NCBI GenBank assembly: GCA_051747745.1
Contig: JBNJGL010000007.1
Coordinates: 1-64,000 of the forward strand
From: QPJE01 sp051747745
Lineage (GTDB): Bacteria; Bacillota; Halanaerobiia; Halanaerobiales; Halanaerobiaceae
Reading direction: 5' to 3'
DNA: 64,000 nucleotides
A program made the position numbers and the translations under genes. Numbering within the stretch: the first letter of the stretch is position 1; each line of letters starts with the position of its first letter. Shown here one piece after another: positions 34,457-41,567 of the stretch. A model generated the notes under the pieces. The model was not told the DNA's origin and made no database searches. It worked only from the letters and a program-made list of their open reading frames with translations.

Positions 34457-35500
34457 TTGCTTTATTTTTATGCGTTTTTAATCAGTTTAATACTTTCTCT
34501 GATTTCTACGCCATTTGTAATAAGATTTGCATTTAAGGCAGGATTTGTAGACAAACCTGCCCGGAGAAAAATAAATAAGAAAATAGTACCGACAGCAGGT
34601 GGTATAGCAATTTATTTTTCTTTTATTACTGCTCTGCTAATATTTATGCCTTTAAATAATACTGTTAAAGGTATAATTATCGGCGGAACTTTAATGATGG
34701 TTTTAGGACTGATTGATGACAAATATGAGCTGTCTGCCCCGGTTAAATTTTTGGGACAGATTGCAGCTGCATCTGTTCTTATTTTTTATGGTATGGAGAT
34801 TGAATTTATTACAAATCCATTTGGAGGATTATTTTTTCTGGGGATTTACTCAGCACCATTTACAATTTTTTGGATTGTAAGCATTACAAATACAATCAAT
34901 CTTATCGATGGATTGGATGGTCTGGCAGCAGGTGTGTCAATTATTGCTGTGCTTACTCTTTTTGCTGTTGGACTGCAGGAAAATCAGCTTGCTGCTCCAA
35001 TGCTTTCTGTAATACTGGCCGGAAGCTGTTTCGGCTTTTTAAAATATAATTTCAATCCTGCCAGGATTTTCATGGGAGATACAGGTGCTATGTTTACAGG
35101 TTATATTATTGCAGCTGTATCGATTACTGGAGCCTTAAAAAGTGCAGCAGCAGTGACAGTTTTTGTTCCAGTGCTGGCTTTAGGTGTACCGATATTTGAT
35201 ACTGCTTTTGCAATTATCAGGCGCATTTTTAATAAGAAGCCAATCGGAGAAGCAGATCACGGTCATATCCACCACAGGCTTCTTGCAATAGGTCTGAATC
35301 AGAAACAGGCTGTACTCTCTGTTTATTTAATCAGTACTATACTGGGAATAGTTGCATTTATAGTTAATGGCTCCAATTTCGATGAAGCCCTTATTATTGT
35401 TGCTGTAGTAATGATAGCTGTTATATATGGTGCCCGCAGACTGGGTATTTTTACTGTTGAACTTCCGGGAGATGGAAAATCCTTAGAAGACAGCTGTTAA
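34457..35500 (+). CDS. Undecaprenyl-phosphate GlcNAc-1-phosphate transferase (WecA/TagO family)
   Basis: Membrane enzyme that loads the first sugar phosphate onto undecaprenyl phosphate for surface glycans (O-antigen or teichoic-type polymers). Start TTG 34457 is placed by the GGGGGGAAA SD; the open frame back to 34373 would translate through the palindromic element. The 347 residues have about 11 membrane segments and the family motifs LGLIDDKYELSAPVKF, NTINLIDGLDGLAAG, FNPARIFMGDTGAMFTGY and EADHGHIHHRLLAIG. In a diderm with lipid A genes, an O-antigen-like role is more likely than teichoic acid, but this is inferred. Confidence 0.92.
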   Translation: MLYFYAFLISLILSLISTPFVIRFAFKAGFVDKPARRKINKKIVPTAGGIAIYFSFITALLIFMPLNNTVKGIIIGGTLMMVLGLIDDKYELSAPVKFLGQIAAASVLIFYGMEIEFITNPFGGLFFLGIYSAPFTIFWIVSITNTINLIDGLDGLAAGVSIIAVLTLFAVGLQENQLAAPMLSVILAGSCFGFLKYNFNPARIFMGDTGAMFTGYIIAAVSITGALKSAAAVTVFVPVLALGVPIFDTAFAIIRRIFNKKPIGEADHGHIHHRLLAIGLNQKQAVLSVYLISTILGIVAFIVNGSNFDEALIIVAVVMIAVIYGARRLGIFTVELPGDGKSLEDSC

Positions 35501-35569
35501 AAATGTTATTCTTTAACAGATATTTTAGAATATTTATTATAAAGTTATCTATAGCTTGTTTACATAAAT

Positions 35570-35583
35570 TGAATGATCATTCA
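35570..35583. promoter_or_regulatory. 14-bp palindrome, possible repressor site
   Basis: TGAATGATCATTCA is perfectly symmetric and resembles operators of TetR-type repressors. It lies about 230 bases before the atp promoter, with no regulator gene nearby, so its target is unclear. Confidence 0.35.
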
Positions 35584-35774
35584 TATTGGCGGCACATGTA
35601 ATTTTTTAGATTGATTTTACAGACTTTATTTTTTGAAAATTTGTTATCTTATCTGTTCGCTGGAACTGATTTAAATTATTATTTTTTATGAAAATACTGC
35701 AGCAACCCTGTATTGGTGTCTTAGAGCTAATTAATAAAACATTATGGGAGTTAATCTTCAATAAAGGAAAAAAA

Positions 35775-35792
35775 TAGTTAAATTTTTCACAA
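35775..35792. promoter_or_regulatory. Rex-like operator at the atp promoter
   Basis: TAGTTAA-ATTT-TTCACAA matches the Rex consensus TTGTGAA-N4-TTCACAA at 12 of 14 fixed positions. It ends three bases before the -35 of the atp operon. The 15 bases from 35783 (TTTTTCACAATGATT) recur exactly upstream of mreB. Confidence 0.45.
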
Positions 35793-35795
35793 TGA

Positions 35796-35823
35796 TTGTT
35801 TGCATGTTGTTTTTTTCTATAAT
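35796..35823 (+). promoter_or_regulatory. Promoter of the ATP synthase operon
   Basis: TTGTTT (35796-35801), a 16-bp spacer and a perfect TATAAT (35818-35823), 26 bases before atpZ. Confidence 0.6.
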
Positions 35824-35849
35824 ACAATATTAAAAAAGGTTAGATAATT

Positions 35850-36068
35850 ATGAAACAGGATGACTGGCGTCAGATAATTAAAGCAATGTCAATGCTTACA
35901 CAGGTCGGGCTGATGATTGTTGTCTCAGCCGGGATTGGTTTTGCTGTTGGTTATTTTATCGATTATTTGATCGGTTTTGAACTTTTGTTTAAGTTAACAG
36001 GCCTGATTACAGGAGTTGCTGCTGGATTTTATGCAGTTTATAAGCTGATTTTAAATACATTAGATTGA
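35850..36068 (+). CDS. atpZ: AtpZ/AtpI-like small membrane protein of the ATP synthase operon
   Basis: A 72-residue protein with two membrane segments and the glycine-rich first helix GLMIVVSAGIGFAVGYFIDYL (GxGxxxGxxxD pattern), typical of the AtpZ/AtpQ family at the head of F-ATPase operons. Homologues have been linked to Mg2+/Ca2+ supply or to assembly of the c-ring. It starts with ATG behind a modest AAAGG SD, and is the first gene after the promoter. Confidence 0.85.
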   Translation: MKQDDWRQIIKAMSMLTQVGLMIVVSAGIGFAVGYFIDYLIGFELLFKLTGLITGVAAGFYAVYKLILNTLD

Positions 36069-36133
36069 ATTTTTATATTAGAGCATCAAATTTTTTAATT
36101 TTTAGTTAATTATTTTGAAAGGAGGCGCTGATT

Positions 36134-36793
36134 TTGAATCCAGGTCCACAGATACAATTTTATCTTTTTGATAAGGAATATTTACCTGTAACAGATACCC
36201 TGATAGTTGGCTGGATATCGGTAATTTTAATTTTAATATTGGCAAAATACATGACTTCAACTTTAAAGATGAGGCCAGAAGGAAAACAGAATGTTGCCGA
36301 AATGATGATTGAGCTAATTCACAGTCAGATTGAACCAATGCTTCCCAATGAAGGATGGAAGTTTTTGCCTTTTATCGCCACCATATTTATTTATGTTGGA
36401 TTTAGTAATTTAATCGGCCTTGTACCGGGATTTACCAGTCCTACAGGTGATCTAAATACAACATTAGGACTTGCTTTAGTAGTATTTATAGTAGTTCAAA
36501 TAGAAGGTATGCGGGAACATGGAGTCTGGGGATACATAAAAAGTTTTGCTGAACCGGTTATTTTCCTGCTTCCCATCAATCTTATTGGTGAACTTGCAAA
36601 ACCGATTTCTCACTCCTTCCGTCTTTTTGGAAACATAGTGGGTGGAGGAATTATAATGACGCTGATTTATCAGGCAGCACCGGCACTTGTGCCAGTTCCA
36701 CTGCATGCCTGGTTTGATTTTTTTGTTGGAATGATACAGGCACTGATTTTTGGTATGGTAGCAATTGCCTATATTTCTGTTTCTAAATCTTAA
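36134..36793 (+). CDS. atpB: ATP synthase subunit a
   Basis: Stator subunit that forms the ion half-channels of Fo, 219 residues with five to six membrane helices. The essential arginine is R163 in ISHSFRLFGNIVGG, and the conserved PTGDLNTTLGLAL precedes it. Start TTG 36134 behind SD GAAAGGAGG. The two c-subunit genes and atpI follow. Given the Na+ ligands in the second c subunit, this channel probably conducts Na+. Confidence 0.96.
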   Translation: MNPGPQIQFYLFDKEYLPVTDTLIVGWISVILILILAKYMTSTLKMRPEGKQNVAEMMIELIHSQIEPMLPNEGWKFLPFIATIFIYVGFSNLIGLVPGFTSPTGDLNTTLGLALVVFIVVQIEGMREHGVWGYIKSFAEPVIFLLPINLIGELAKPISHSFRLFGNIVGGGIIMTLIYQAAPALVPVPLHAWFDFFVGMIQALIFGMVAIAYISVSKS

Positions 36794-36823
36794 TTTGTTT
36801 TTTGCGAAAGGAGGCTTTTCTTT

Positions 36824-37081
36824 ATGATAGAGTTTTCTCCAGAAGTGGTAAGAACAGTAATACGTACTGCTTCTTTAATTGGTGCAGGAGCAGCATTGAT
36901 TGCAGGAGTTGGCCCCGGTATAGGTATGGGTTATGCTGCTGGTAAAGCTACAGCTGCTGTAAGACGACAGCCTCAGGCCAGAGGTGCTATAATTACAACA
37001 ATGTTGTTGGGCCAGATCATCTCCGGTTCAACCGGTATCTATTCACTGGTAATCGCTATTTTTCTTGTTTTTAATACTTAA
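36824..37081 (+). CDS. atpE: Variant ATP synthase subunit c lacking the ion-binding carboxylate
   Basis: An 85-residue two-helix c subunit aligned without gaps to the second copy at 37541. The loop RRQP and both helices are kept, but the ion site is lost. Residue 68, Glu in working c subunits, is Gly (GGT at 37025-37027); residue 35, the Na+-ligand Gln, is Met; residues 66-67 are I-S instead of V-A. Neither helix has another acidic residue in its membrane part. The changes are several and the frame, SD (AAAGGAGG) and hydrophobicity are intact, so this is neither a sequencing slip nor a decayed gene. It may enter the ring as a non-translocating subunit or have a structural or assembly role. 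Confidence 0.85.
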   Translation: MIEFSPEVVRTVIRTASLIGAGAALIAGVGPGIGMGYAAGKATAAVRRQPQARGAIITTMLLGQIISGSTGIYSLVIAIFLVFNT

Positions 37082-37095
37082 AGGGAGTTTTGCTG

Positions 37096-37503
37096 ATGAA
37101 AGAAATCCAGGATCCGGTTAAACTGCAGAAAGAGATTATCAAAAAAACTTATTTAATTTCACTGATACCTCTCATTTCATCATTGATTGCTGGATCATTC
37201 GATGTTTTCCTTGGATTTTTATTTGGTCTTATTATCAGCACACTGCTTTTGAGAATTAAATATAATAATATTCGCAGGGCCATTGATATGGAAATGGAAA
37301 AAGCAGAGAAATTTATTAGAAACAGATATTTTATCGAATATGCCCTGTACTTTATAGTTCTATTTACAGCCGCCAGAAATGATAGAATTAACTTTTTGGC
37401 TGCAGCTGTAGGACTATTTATGATGAAATTTACTGTAGTTTTGTGGTCTGTCTTAGATTTACTTAAAGATACTTTTCAAAGAAAGATTGATGAGTATAAA
37501 TAA
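37096..37503 (+). CDS. atpI: ATP synthase protein I
   Basis: A 135-residue membrane protein with four hydrophobic segments of the AtpI family (PF03899-type), which helps assemble the c-ring in some bacteria. ATG 37096 follows SD AAGGGAG by 9 bases; a TTG two codons earlier is less likely. It sits between the two atpE genes, an unusual place since atpI normally precedes atpB. That position suggests it handles both c-subunit types. Confidence 0.8.
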   Translation: MKEIQDPVKLQKEIIKKTYLISLIPLISSLIAGSFDVFLGFLFGLIISTLLLRIKYNNIRRAIDMEMEKAEKFIRNRYFIEYALYFIVLFTAARNDRINFLAAAVGLFMMKFTVVLWSVLDLLKDTFQRKIDEYK

Positions 37504-37540
37504 TATTTTTGTTTTTTAATATCGAAAGGAGGAAATTATA

Positions 37541-37798
37541 ATGGTAGAATTTTCACCACAAGTAGCTGAAACTATTATTAGAGCAGCAGCTCTGCTGGGA
37601 GCAGGGTTTGCAATGATTGCAGGTATTGGTCCAGGTATTGGTCAGGGTTATGCTGCTGGGAAGGCTGTTGAATCTGTAGCCAGAGATCCCGAAGCAAGAG
37701 GTAATATCATTACTACTATGCTTCTCGGTCAGGCAGTTGCTGAGTCAACAGGTATCTATTCTCTGGTTATTGCCATTGTTTTGATCTTTACTATATAA
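37541..37798 (+). CDS. atpE: ATP synthase subunit c, Na+-binding type
   Basis: Proteolipid of the rotating c-ring, 85 residues in two helices with loop ARDP. All Na+ ligands known from the Ilyobacter tartaricus ring are present at a constant offset of three: Q35, V66, E68, S69 and Y73 (GIGQGYAAG and VAESTGIY). This argues for a Na+-coupled enzyme, fitting a halophile. SD GAAAGGAGG precedes ATG. A strong hairpin follows the gene, which may raise its mRNA level relative to atpF onwards. Confidence 0.96.
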   Translation: MVEFSPQVAETIIRAAALLGAGFAMIAGIGPGIGQGYAAGKAVESVARDPEARGNIITTMLLGQAVAESTGIYSLVIAIVLIFTI

Positions 37799-37808
37799 AC
37801 CTGTACTT

Positions 37809-37835
37809 AAGTCGGGAGAATTTTTCTCCTGACTT
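37809..37835 (+). terminator. Hairpin after atpE2, attenuator or mRNA stabiliser
   Basis: AAGTCGGGAGAA (37809-37820) pairs with TTCTCCTGACTT (37824-37835), with one wobble. No long T run follows, so partial termination or 3'-end protection is more likely than full stop. A second perfect hairpin CCCACCA-GGAC-TGGTGGG follows at 37883-37900. Confidence 0.55.
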
Positions 37836-37971
37836 TATGGTATTATTTTCTTTACAGGATAGTTAGATCAGAATTGGACTTTCCCACCAGGACTGGTGGG
37901 ATGAGAATATACTTACCTAGATAATTAGGTTTTATAATATATGAACTCAGGTTCAGGAGGTGAATGTACTC

Positions 37972-38472
37972 TTGGTTAATATTAATGCTACCATGTTTTG
38001 GGAAGTATTAAACTTCTTTATATTGCTTTTTTTATTGAAAAAATTTCTTTATACACCGATTAAAGATATGCTTGACAGTAGGGCTGCTCAGATTAATGGT
38101 GATTTAGATGAAGCAGACAGGCTGAAATCTGAAGCCGGTGAACTGAAGGCAAAATATGAACAGAAACTAAAAGATGCCCGAGGTGAAGCCCAGAAAATTA
38201 TTGATAATGCAGAAACAAGAGCTAACAAAAGAGCTAAAAACATAGTAAAAGAAGCTGAAGAAAAAGCAGAAAAAGTAAAAGAGAAAAAATTAGAAGAAAT
38301 AGAACAGGTGCGCAAGGAAACCATGGCTGAAATGAGAAATAAAATTGCCTTTTTCACAATTCTTGCCACCGGGAAGCTGATCCAGGAGCAGCTGGACGAA
38401 GAAAAGCACGAAGTGATGATAAATCAATTTATAGATGAATTAGATAGTGATAAGCTGGGTGAAATCAAATGA
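37972..38472 (+). CDS. atpF: ATP synthase subunit b
   Basis: Peripheral stalk subunit of 166 residues: one N-terminal membrane helix (FWEVLNFFILLFLLKKF) and a long charged coiled coil to the end. Start TTG 37972 lies 9 bases after SD AGGAGGTG; the frame is open to a GTG at 37960 that overlaps the SD. It follows a 173-base spacer with two hairpins and overlaps atpH by 4 bases (ATGA). Confidence 0.94.
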   Translation: MVNINATMFWEVLNFFILLFLLKKFLYTPIKDMLDSRAAQINGDLDEADRLKSEAGELKAKYEQKLKDARGEAQKIIDNAETRANKRAKNIVKEAEEKAEKVKEKKLEEIEQVRKETMAEMRNKIAFFTILATGKLIQEQLDEEKHEVMINQFIDELDSDKLGEIK

Positions 38473-39029
38473 AAAATGAAGTAGCATATAAATACAGCAG
38501 AGCATTTTTTTCTCTGGGAAAAGAAAAAGGCAAACTAACAAAATTTCAGGAAAATTTAAAATCCTTCTGGGAAACTGTAGAAGGAAATGAAGATTTAAAA
38601 GAAGTGCTGTTCCACAAAAGAATACTTCCTGAAGATAAAAAATCTATAATAGAAAAGATATTTAAAGATGAAATAGAAAAAGAAGTACTTGATTTTGTGT
38701 TTATTTTGATTGATAAGCGCAGAGAATATAGTTTTAAAAGTATTTATAAGGAATTTAACAAACTTGTTGATAAAGAAGAAAAAATTCTGCATGTTGAAGT
38801 AAGTACTGCTGTAGAAATGAATCAGAAAAGTCGAGAAAAATTGAAAACAAAACTGGATAAAATTCTGGACTACACAGTTATAATCAACAACAGGGTGAAT
38901 CCTGATATTATCGGTGGTATGGTAATGAAAATTGAAGATTATATAATTGACGGCAGTATCAGGTATCATCTGAACAATCTGCAGCAGAATCTTAAAAACA
39001 TACCAGTAAGTAAGTTAGGGGTGAATTAA
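38469..39029 (+). CDS. atpH: ATP synthase subunit delta
   Basis: Connects the peripheral stalk to F1. The 186 residues have an N-terminal helical domain opening with YKYSRAFFSLGKEKGKL and the C-terminal GGMVMKIEDYIIDGSIRYHLNNLQ, the family's most conserved part. It overlaps atpF and is one base from atpA. Confidence 0.93.
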   Translation: MKNEVAYKYSRAFFSLGKEKGKLTKFQENLKSFWETVEGNEDLKEVLFHKRILPEDKKSIIEKIFKDEIEKEVLDFVFILIDKRREYSFKSIYKEFNKLVDKEEKILHVEVSTAVEMNQKSREKLKTKLDKILDYTVIINNRVNPDIIGGMVMKIEDYIIDGSIRYHLNNLQQNLKNIPVSKLGVN

Positions 39030-39030
39030 T

Positions 39031-40653
39031 TTGAAACTGAGACCTGAAGAAATCAGTTCTATAATAAAAAAAGAGATAGAGAATTATGGAAAAAAACTGG
39101 AGTCTGTTGGTGTTGGTACTGTTCTCGATGTAGGGGACGGTATTGCCCATGTGTATGGACTCGATGATGCCATGTCCGGAGAACTGCTTGAATTTCCAAA
39201 TGAAGTTTACGGAATGGCCCTCAACCTTGAAGAAGACAATATTGGTGCTGTTCTTCTTGGAGATGAGAAGAAAGTTGAAGAAGGTGATGATGTAAAGCGG
39301 ACCGGGCGTGTTGTAGAGGTTCCGGTTGGAGAAAATTTATTGGGACGGGTGGTTAACCCACTTGGACAGCCGCTTGATGGAAAAGGAGCAATTGAGAGTG
39401 ATAAATACAGGCCTGTTGAATCAGAGGCACCTGGTGTTGTTGAAAGACAGCCGGTAGAAGTGCCGCTGCAGACAGGATTAAAAGCAATCGACTCAATGAC
39501 TCCAATTGGCAGAGGTCAGCGTGAATTAATTATTGGTGACCGTCAGACTGGTAAAACAGCAATTGGTATAGACACAATTATAAATCAGAAAGATAATGAT
39601 GTAATATGTATATATGTTGCGATTGGACAGAAAAACTCAACAGTAGCACAGCTGACAGAAAGATTAAAAGAAGAAGGAGCAATGGATTATACTATAGTAG
39701 TTTCTGCTACTGCCAGTGAACCGGCTCCGATCAGATATATTGCCCCATATGCAGGATGTGCAATGGGCGAATATTTTATGTATGAACAGGATAAAGATGT
39801 TCTGGTTATATATGATGATCTTTCCAAACATGCTGTTGCTTACAGAGCCATGTCACTTCTCCTGAGGAGACCGCCCGGACGTGAGGCTTATCCCGGTGAT
39901 GTATTTTATCTTCATTCCCGTCTTCTCGAAAGAGCTGCAAAGCTTAACGAAGAAAATGGAGGAGGATCTTTAACAGCACTTCCGATAATTGAAACACAGG
40001 CCGGTGATGTTTCTGCATATATTCCAACAAACGTTATTTCTATTACAGATGGTCAGATATATCTGGAAAGTGAACTTTTCTTCTCAGGTGTAAGACCTGC
40101 GGTTAATGTCGGTATTTCAGTATCCCGTGTTGGAGGTAATGCACAGATTAAGGCCATGAAAGATGTTGCCGGGACATTGAGGCTGGATCTTTCTCAGTAT
40201 CGTGAATTGGAAGCTTTTTCACAGTTCGGTTCAGACCTGGATAAAGCTACACAGCAGAAGCTTGCTCGTGGAGAAAGAATTGTAGAAATGCTTAAACAGG
40301 ATCAGTATTCTCCAATGCCTGTAGAAGAACAGGTAATTATTATATATTCTGTTGTAAACGGTCATCTTGATGATCTTCCAGTAGATAACCTGGGCAGATT
40401 TGAAAAAGAATTTCTTTCCTTCCTGGACAGTAATTATCCAGAAATAGGAGAAGAAATTAAAGAAAGTGAACAGTTATCTGATGAATTAAAGGAAAATTTA
40501 AAATCAGCGATAAAAGAATTTAAAGATATGTTCCAGGTAAAAGAAAATAAAATTGTTGACACAGATTCAAACGATCTTGAAGAAGACAGTATGTCAGATG
40601 ATGAAGCAGAAAAAGAAGATGAAACCGAAGCAGAGGAAGCTGAGGTGAATTAA
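39031..40653 (+). CDS. atpA: ATP synthase subunit alpha, with acidic C-terminal extension
   Basis: Nucleotide-binding F1 subunit. The P-loop is GDRQTGKT (169-176), and the family motif RPAVNVGISVSRVGG is present. Typical alpha subunits end near residue 505; here the core ends around IKEFKDMFQ and about 35 further residues follow, dominated by Asp and Glu (SNDLEEDSMSDDEAEKEDE and more). The tail is in frame right up to atpG, two bases away. Start TTG 39031 follows AGGGGTGAA. The extension may be a solvent-exposed tail suited to salty cytoplasm; no function is known to me. Confidence 0.96.
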   Translation: MKLRPEEISSIIKKEIENYGKKLESVGVGTVLDVGDGIAHVYGLDDAMSGELLEFPNEVYGMALNLEEDNIGAVLLGDEKKVEEGDDVKRTGRVVEVPVGENLLGRVVNPLGQPLDGKGAIESDKYRPVESEAPGVVERQPVEVPLQTGLKAIDSMTPIGRGQRELIIGDRQTGKTAIGIDTIINQKDNDVICIYVAIGQKNSTVAQLTERLKEEGAMDYTIVVSATASEPAPIRYIAPYAGCAMGEYFMYEQDKDVLVIYDDLSKHAVAYRAMSLLLRRPPGREAYPGDVFYLHSRLLERAAKLNEENGGGSLTALPIIETQAGDVSAYIPTNVISITDGQIYLESELFFSGVRPAVNVGISVSRVGGNAQIKAMKDVAGTLRLDLSQYRELEAFSQFGSDLDKATQQKLARGERIVEMLKQDQYSPMPVEEQVIIIYSVVNGHLDDLPVDNLGRFEKEFLSFLDSNYPEIGEEIKESEQLSDELKENLKSAIKEFKDMFQVKENKIVDTDSNDLEEDSMSDDEAEKEDETEAEEAEVN

Positions 40654-40655
40654 TA

Positions 40656-41543
40656 ATGCAGAATATGCGCGATATACAGCGTAGAATCGGCAGTGTAAAA
40701 AACACTCAGAAAATAACCAGAGCCATGAAGATGGTTGCAGCAGCCAAATTGAAAAATGCTCAGGATAGAGCTGAAGATGCCAGGCCTTTTTTTAATAAGA
40801 CAGTTGAAGTTCTAACAGGGGTTTTTTCTAGAACTAATGAAGGTCTTAATCATCCTCTGCTTGCAGAAAGAGAAGGGGATAGACATCTAATAATTGCTGT
40901 TTCTGGTGATAGAGGACTCTGTGGAGCATATAACAGTAAAGTTATTGCAAAAACAGAGGAATTGATGAAAAAAGAAAAAGAATCTTCTCTAATGCTGCTG
41001 GGAAGGGTGGCAAGAGATTATTTTCGCCGCCGCAGTGCAGATATAATGTCAGAATATGTGCAGCTTGATGATTATCCAGGGTATGGATTTGCTAACAATC
41101 TGGCTGATGAAATTCTACATCACTTTAGAGAAGGTGATGTAGACAGGGTAAGTATTGTATATACCCATTTTAATTCTGCAATAAACCAGAAAGTAAAAGC
41201 AATGCAGCTTCTGCCGGTAGAAAAATTTACTGATGAAACCCTGAAAACAGAGAAAAATACAGAGGATGAAGGCGAAAAAAGTTATGTGGATTACATATTT
41301 GAACCTTCACCTGCTGAAGTTTTTGATAATATCCTGCCACAGTATTTGATAAATATAATATATTCAGCACTTTTAGAATCAAAAGCCAGTGAATTTGGCG
41401 CCCGGATGACAGCAATGGATTCTGCAACAGAAAATGCATCAGAAATGATAGATGACCTTACTCTGAAGTACAACAGGGCGCGTCAGGCAGAAATAACAAA
41501 AGAAATCACTGAAATAGTTGGTGGGGCAGAAGCTTTAAAATAA
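40656..41543 (+). CDS. atpG: ATP synthase subunit gamma
   Basis: Central stalk subunit, 295 residues. N-terminal RDIQRRIGSVKNTQKITRAMKMVAAAKL and C-terminal ENASEMIDDLTLKYNRARQAEITKEITEIVGGAEAL are the two long coiled-coil helices that rotate inside F1. SDRGLCG-type sequence appears as VSGDRGLCGAYN. Start ATG 40656, just after atpA. Confidence 0.96.
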   Translation: MQNMRDIQRRIGSVKNTQKITRAMKMVAAAKLKNAQDRAEDARPFFNKTVEVLTGVFSRTNEGLNHPLLAEREGDRHLIIAVSGDRGLCGAYNSKVIAKTEELMKKEKESSLMLLGRVARDYFRRRSADIMSEYVQLDDYPGYGFANNLADEILHHFREGDVDRVSIVYTHFNSAINQKVKAMQLLPVEKFTDETLKTEKNTEDEGEKSYVDYIFEPSPAEVFDNILPQYLINIIYSALLESKASEFGARMTAMDSATENASEMIDDLTLKYNRARQAEITKEITEIVGGAEALK

Positions 41544-41567
41544 AGTTTTAATAAAGGAGGAATTTGT

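Larger units (their letters stand above)
35501..35849 (+). other. Intergenic region upstream of the ATP synthase operon
   Basis: No gene. It contains a 14-bp perfect palindrome TGAATGATCATTCA (35570-35583), a Rex-like site (35775-35792) and the atp promoter (35796-35823). The stretch 35600-35770 shows nothing recognisable. Confidence 0.6.

Noticed and set aside
36824..37081. The site-less atpE as pseudogene or sequencing error
   Set aside because: Frame, SD, length and hydrophobic pattern are intact, and several ion-site positions differ together, so decay or a single base error is unlikely.
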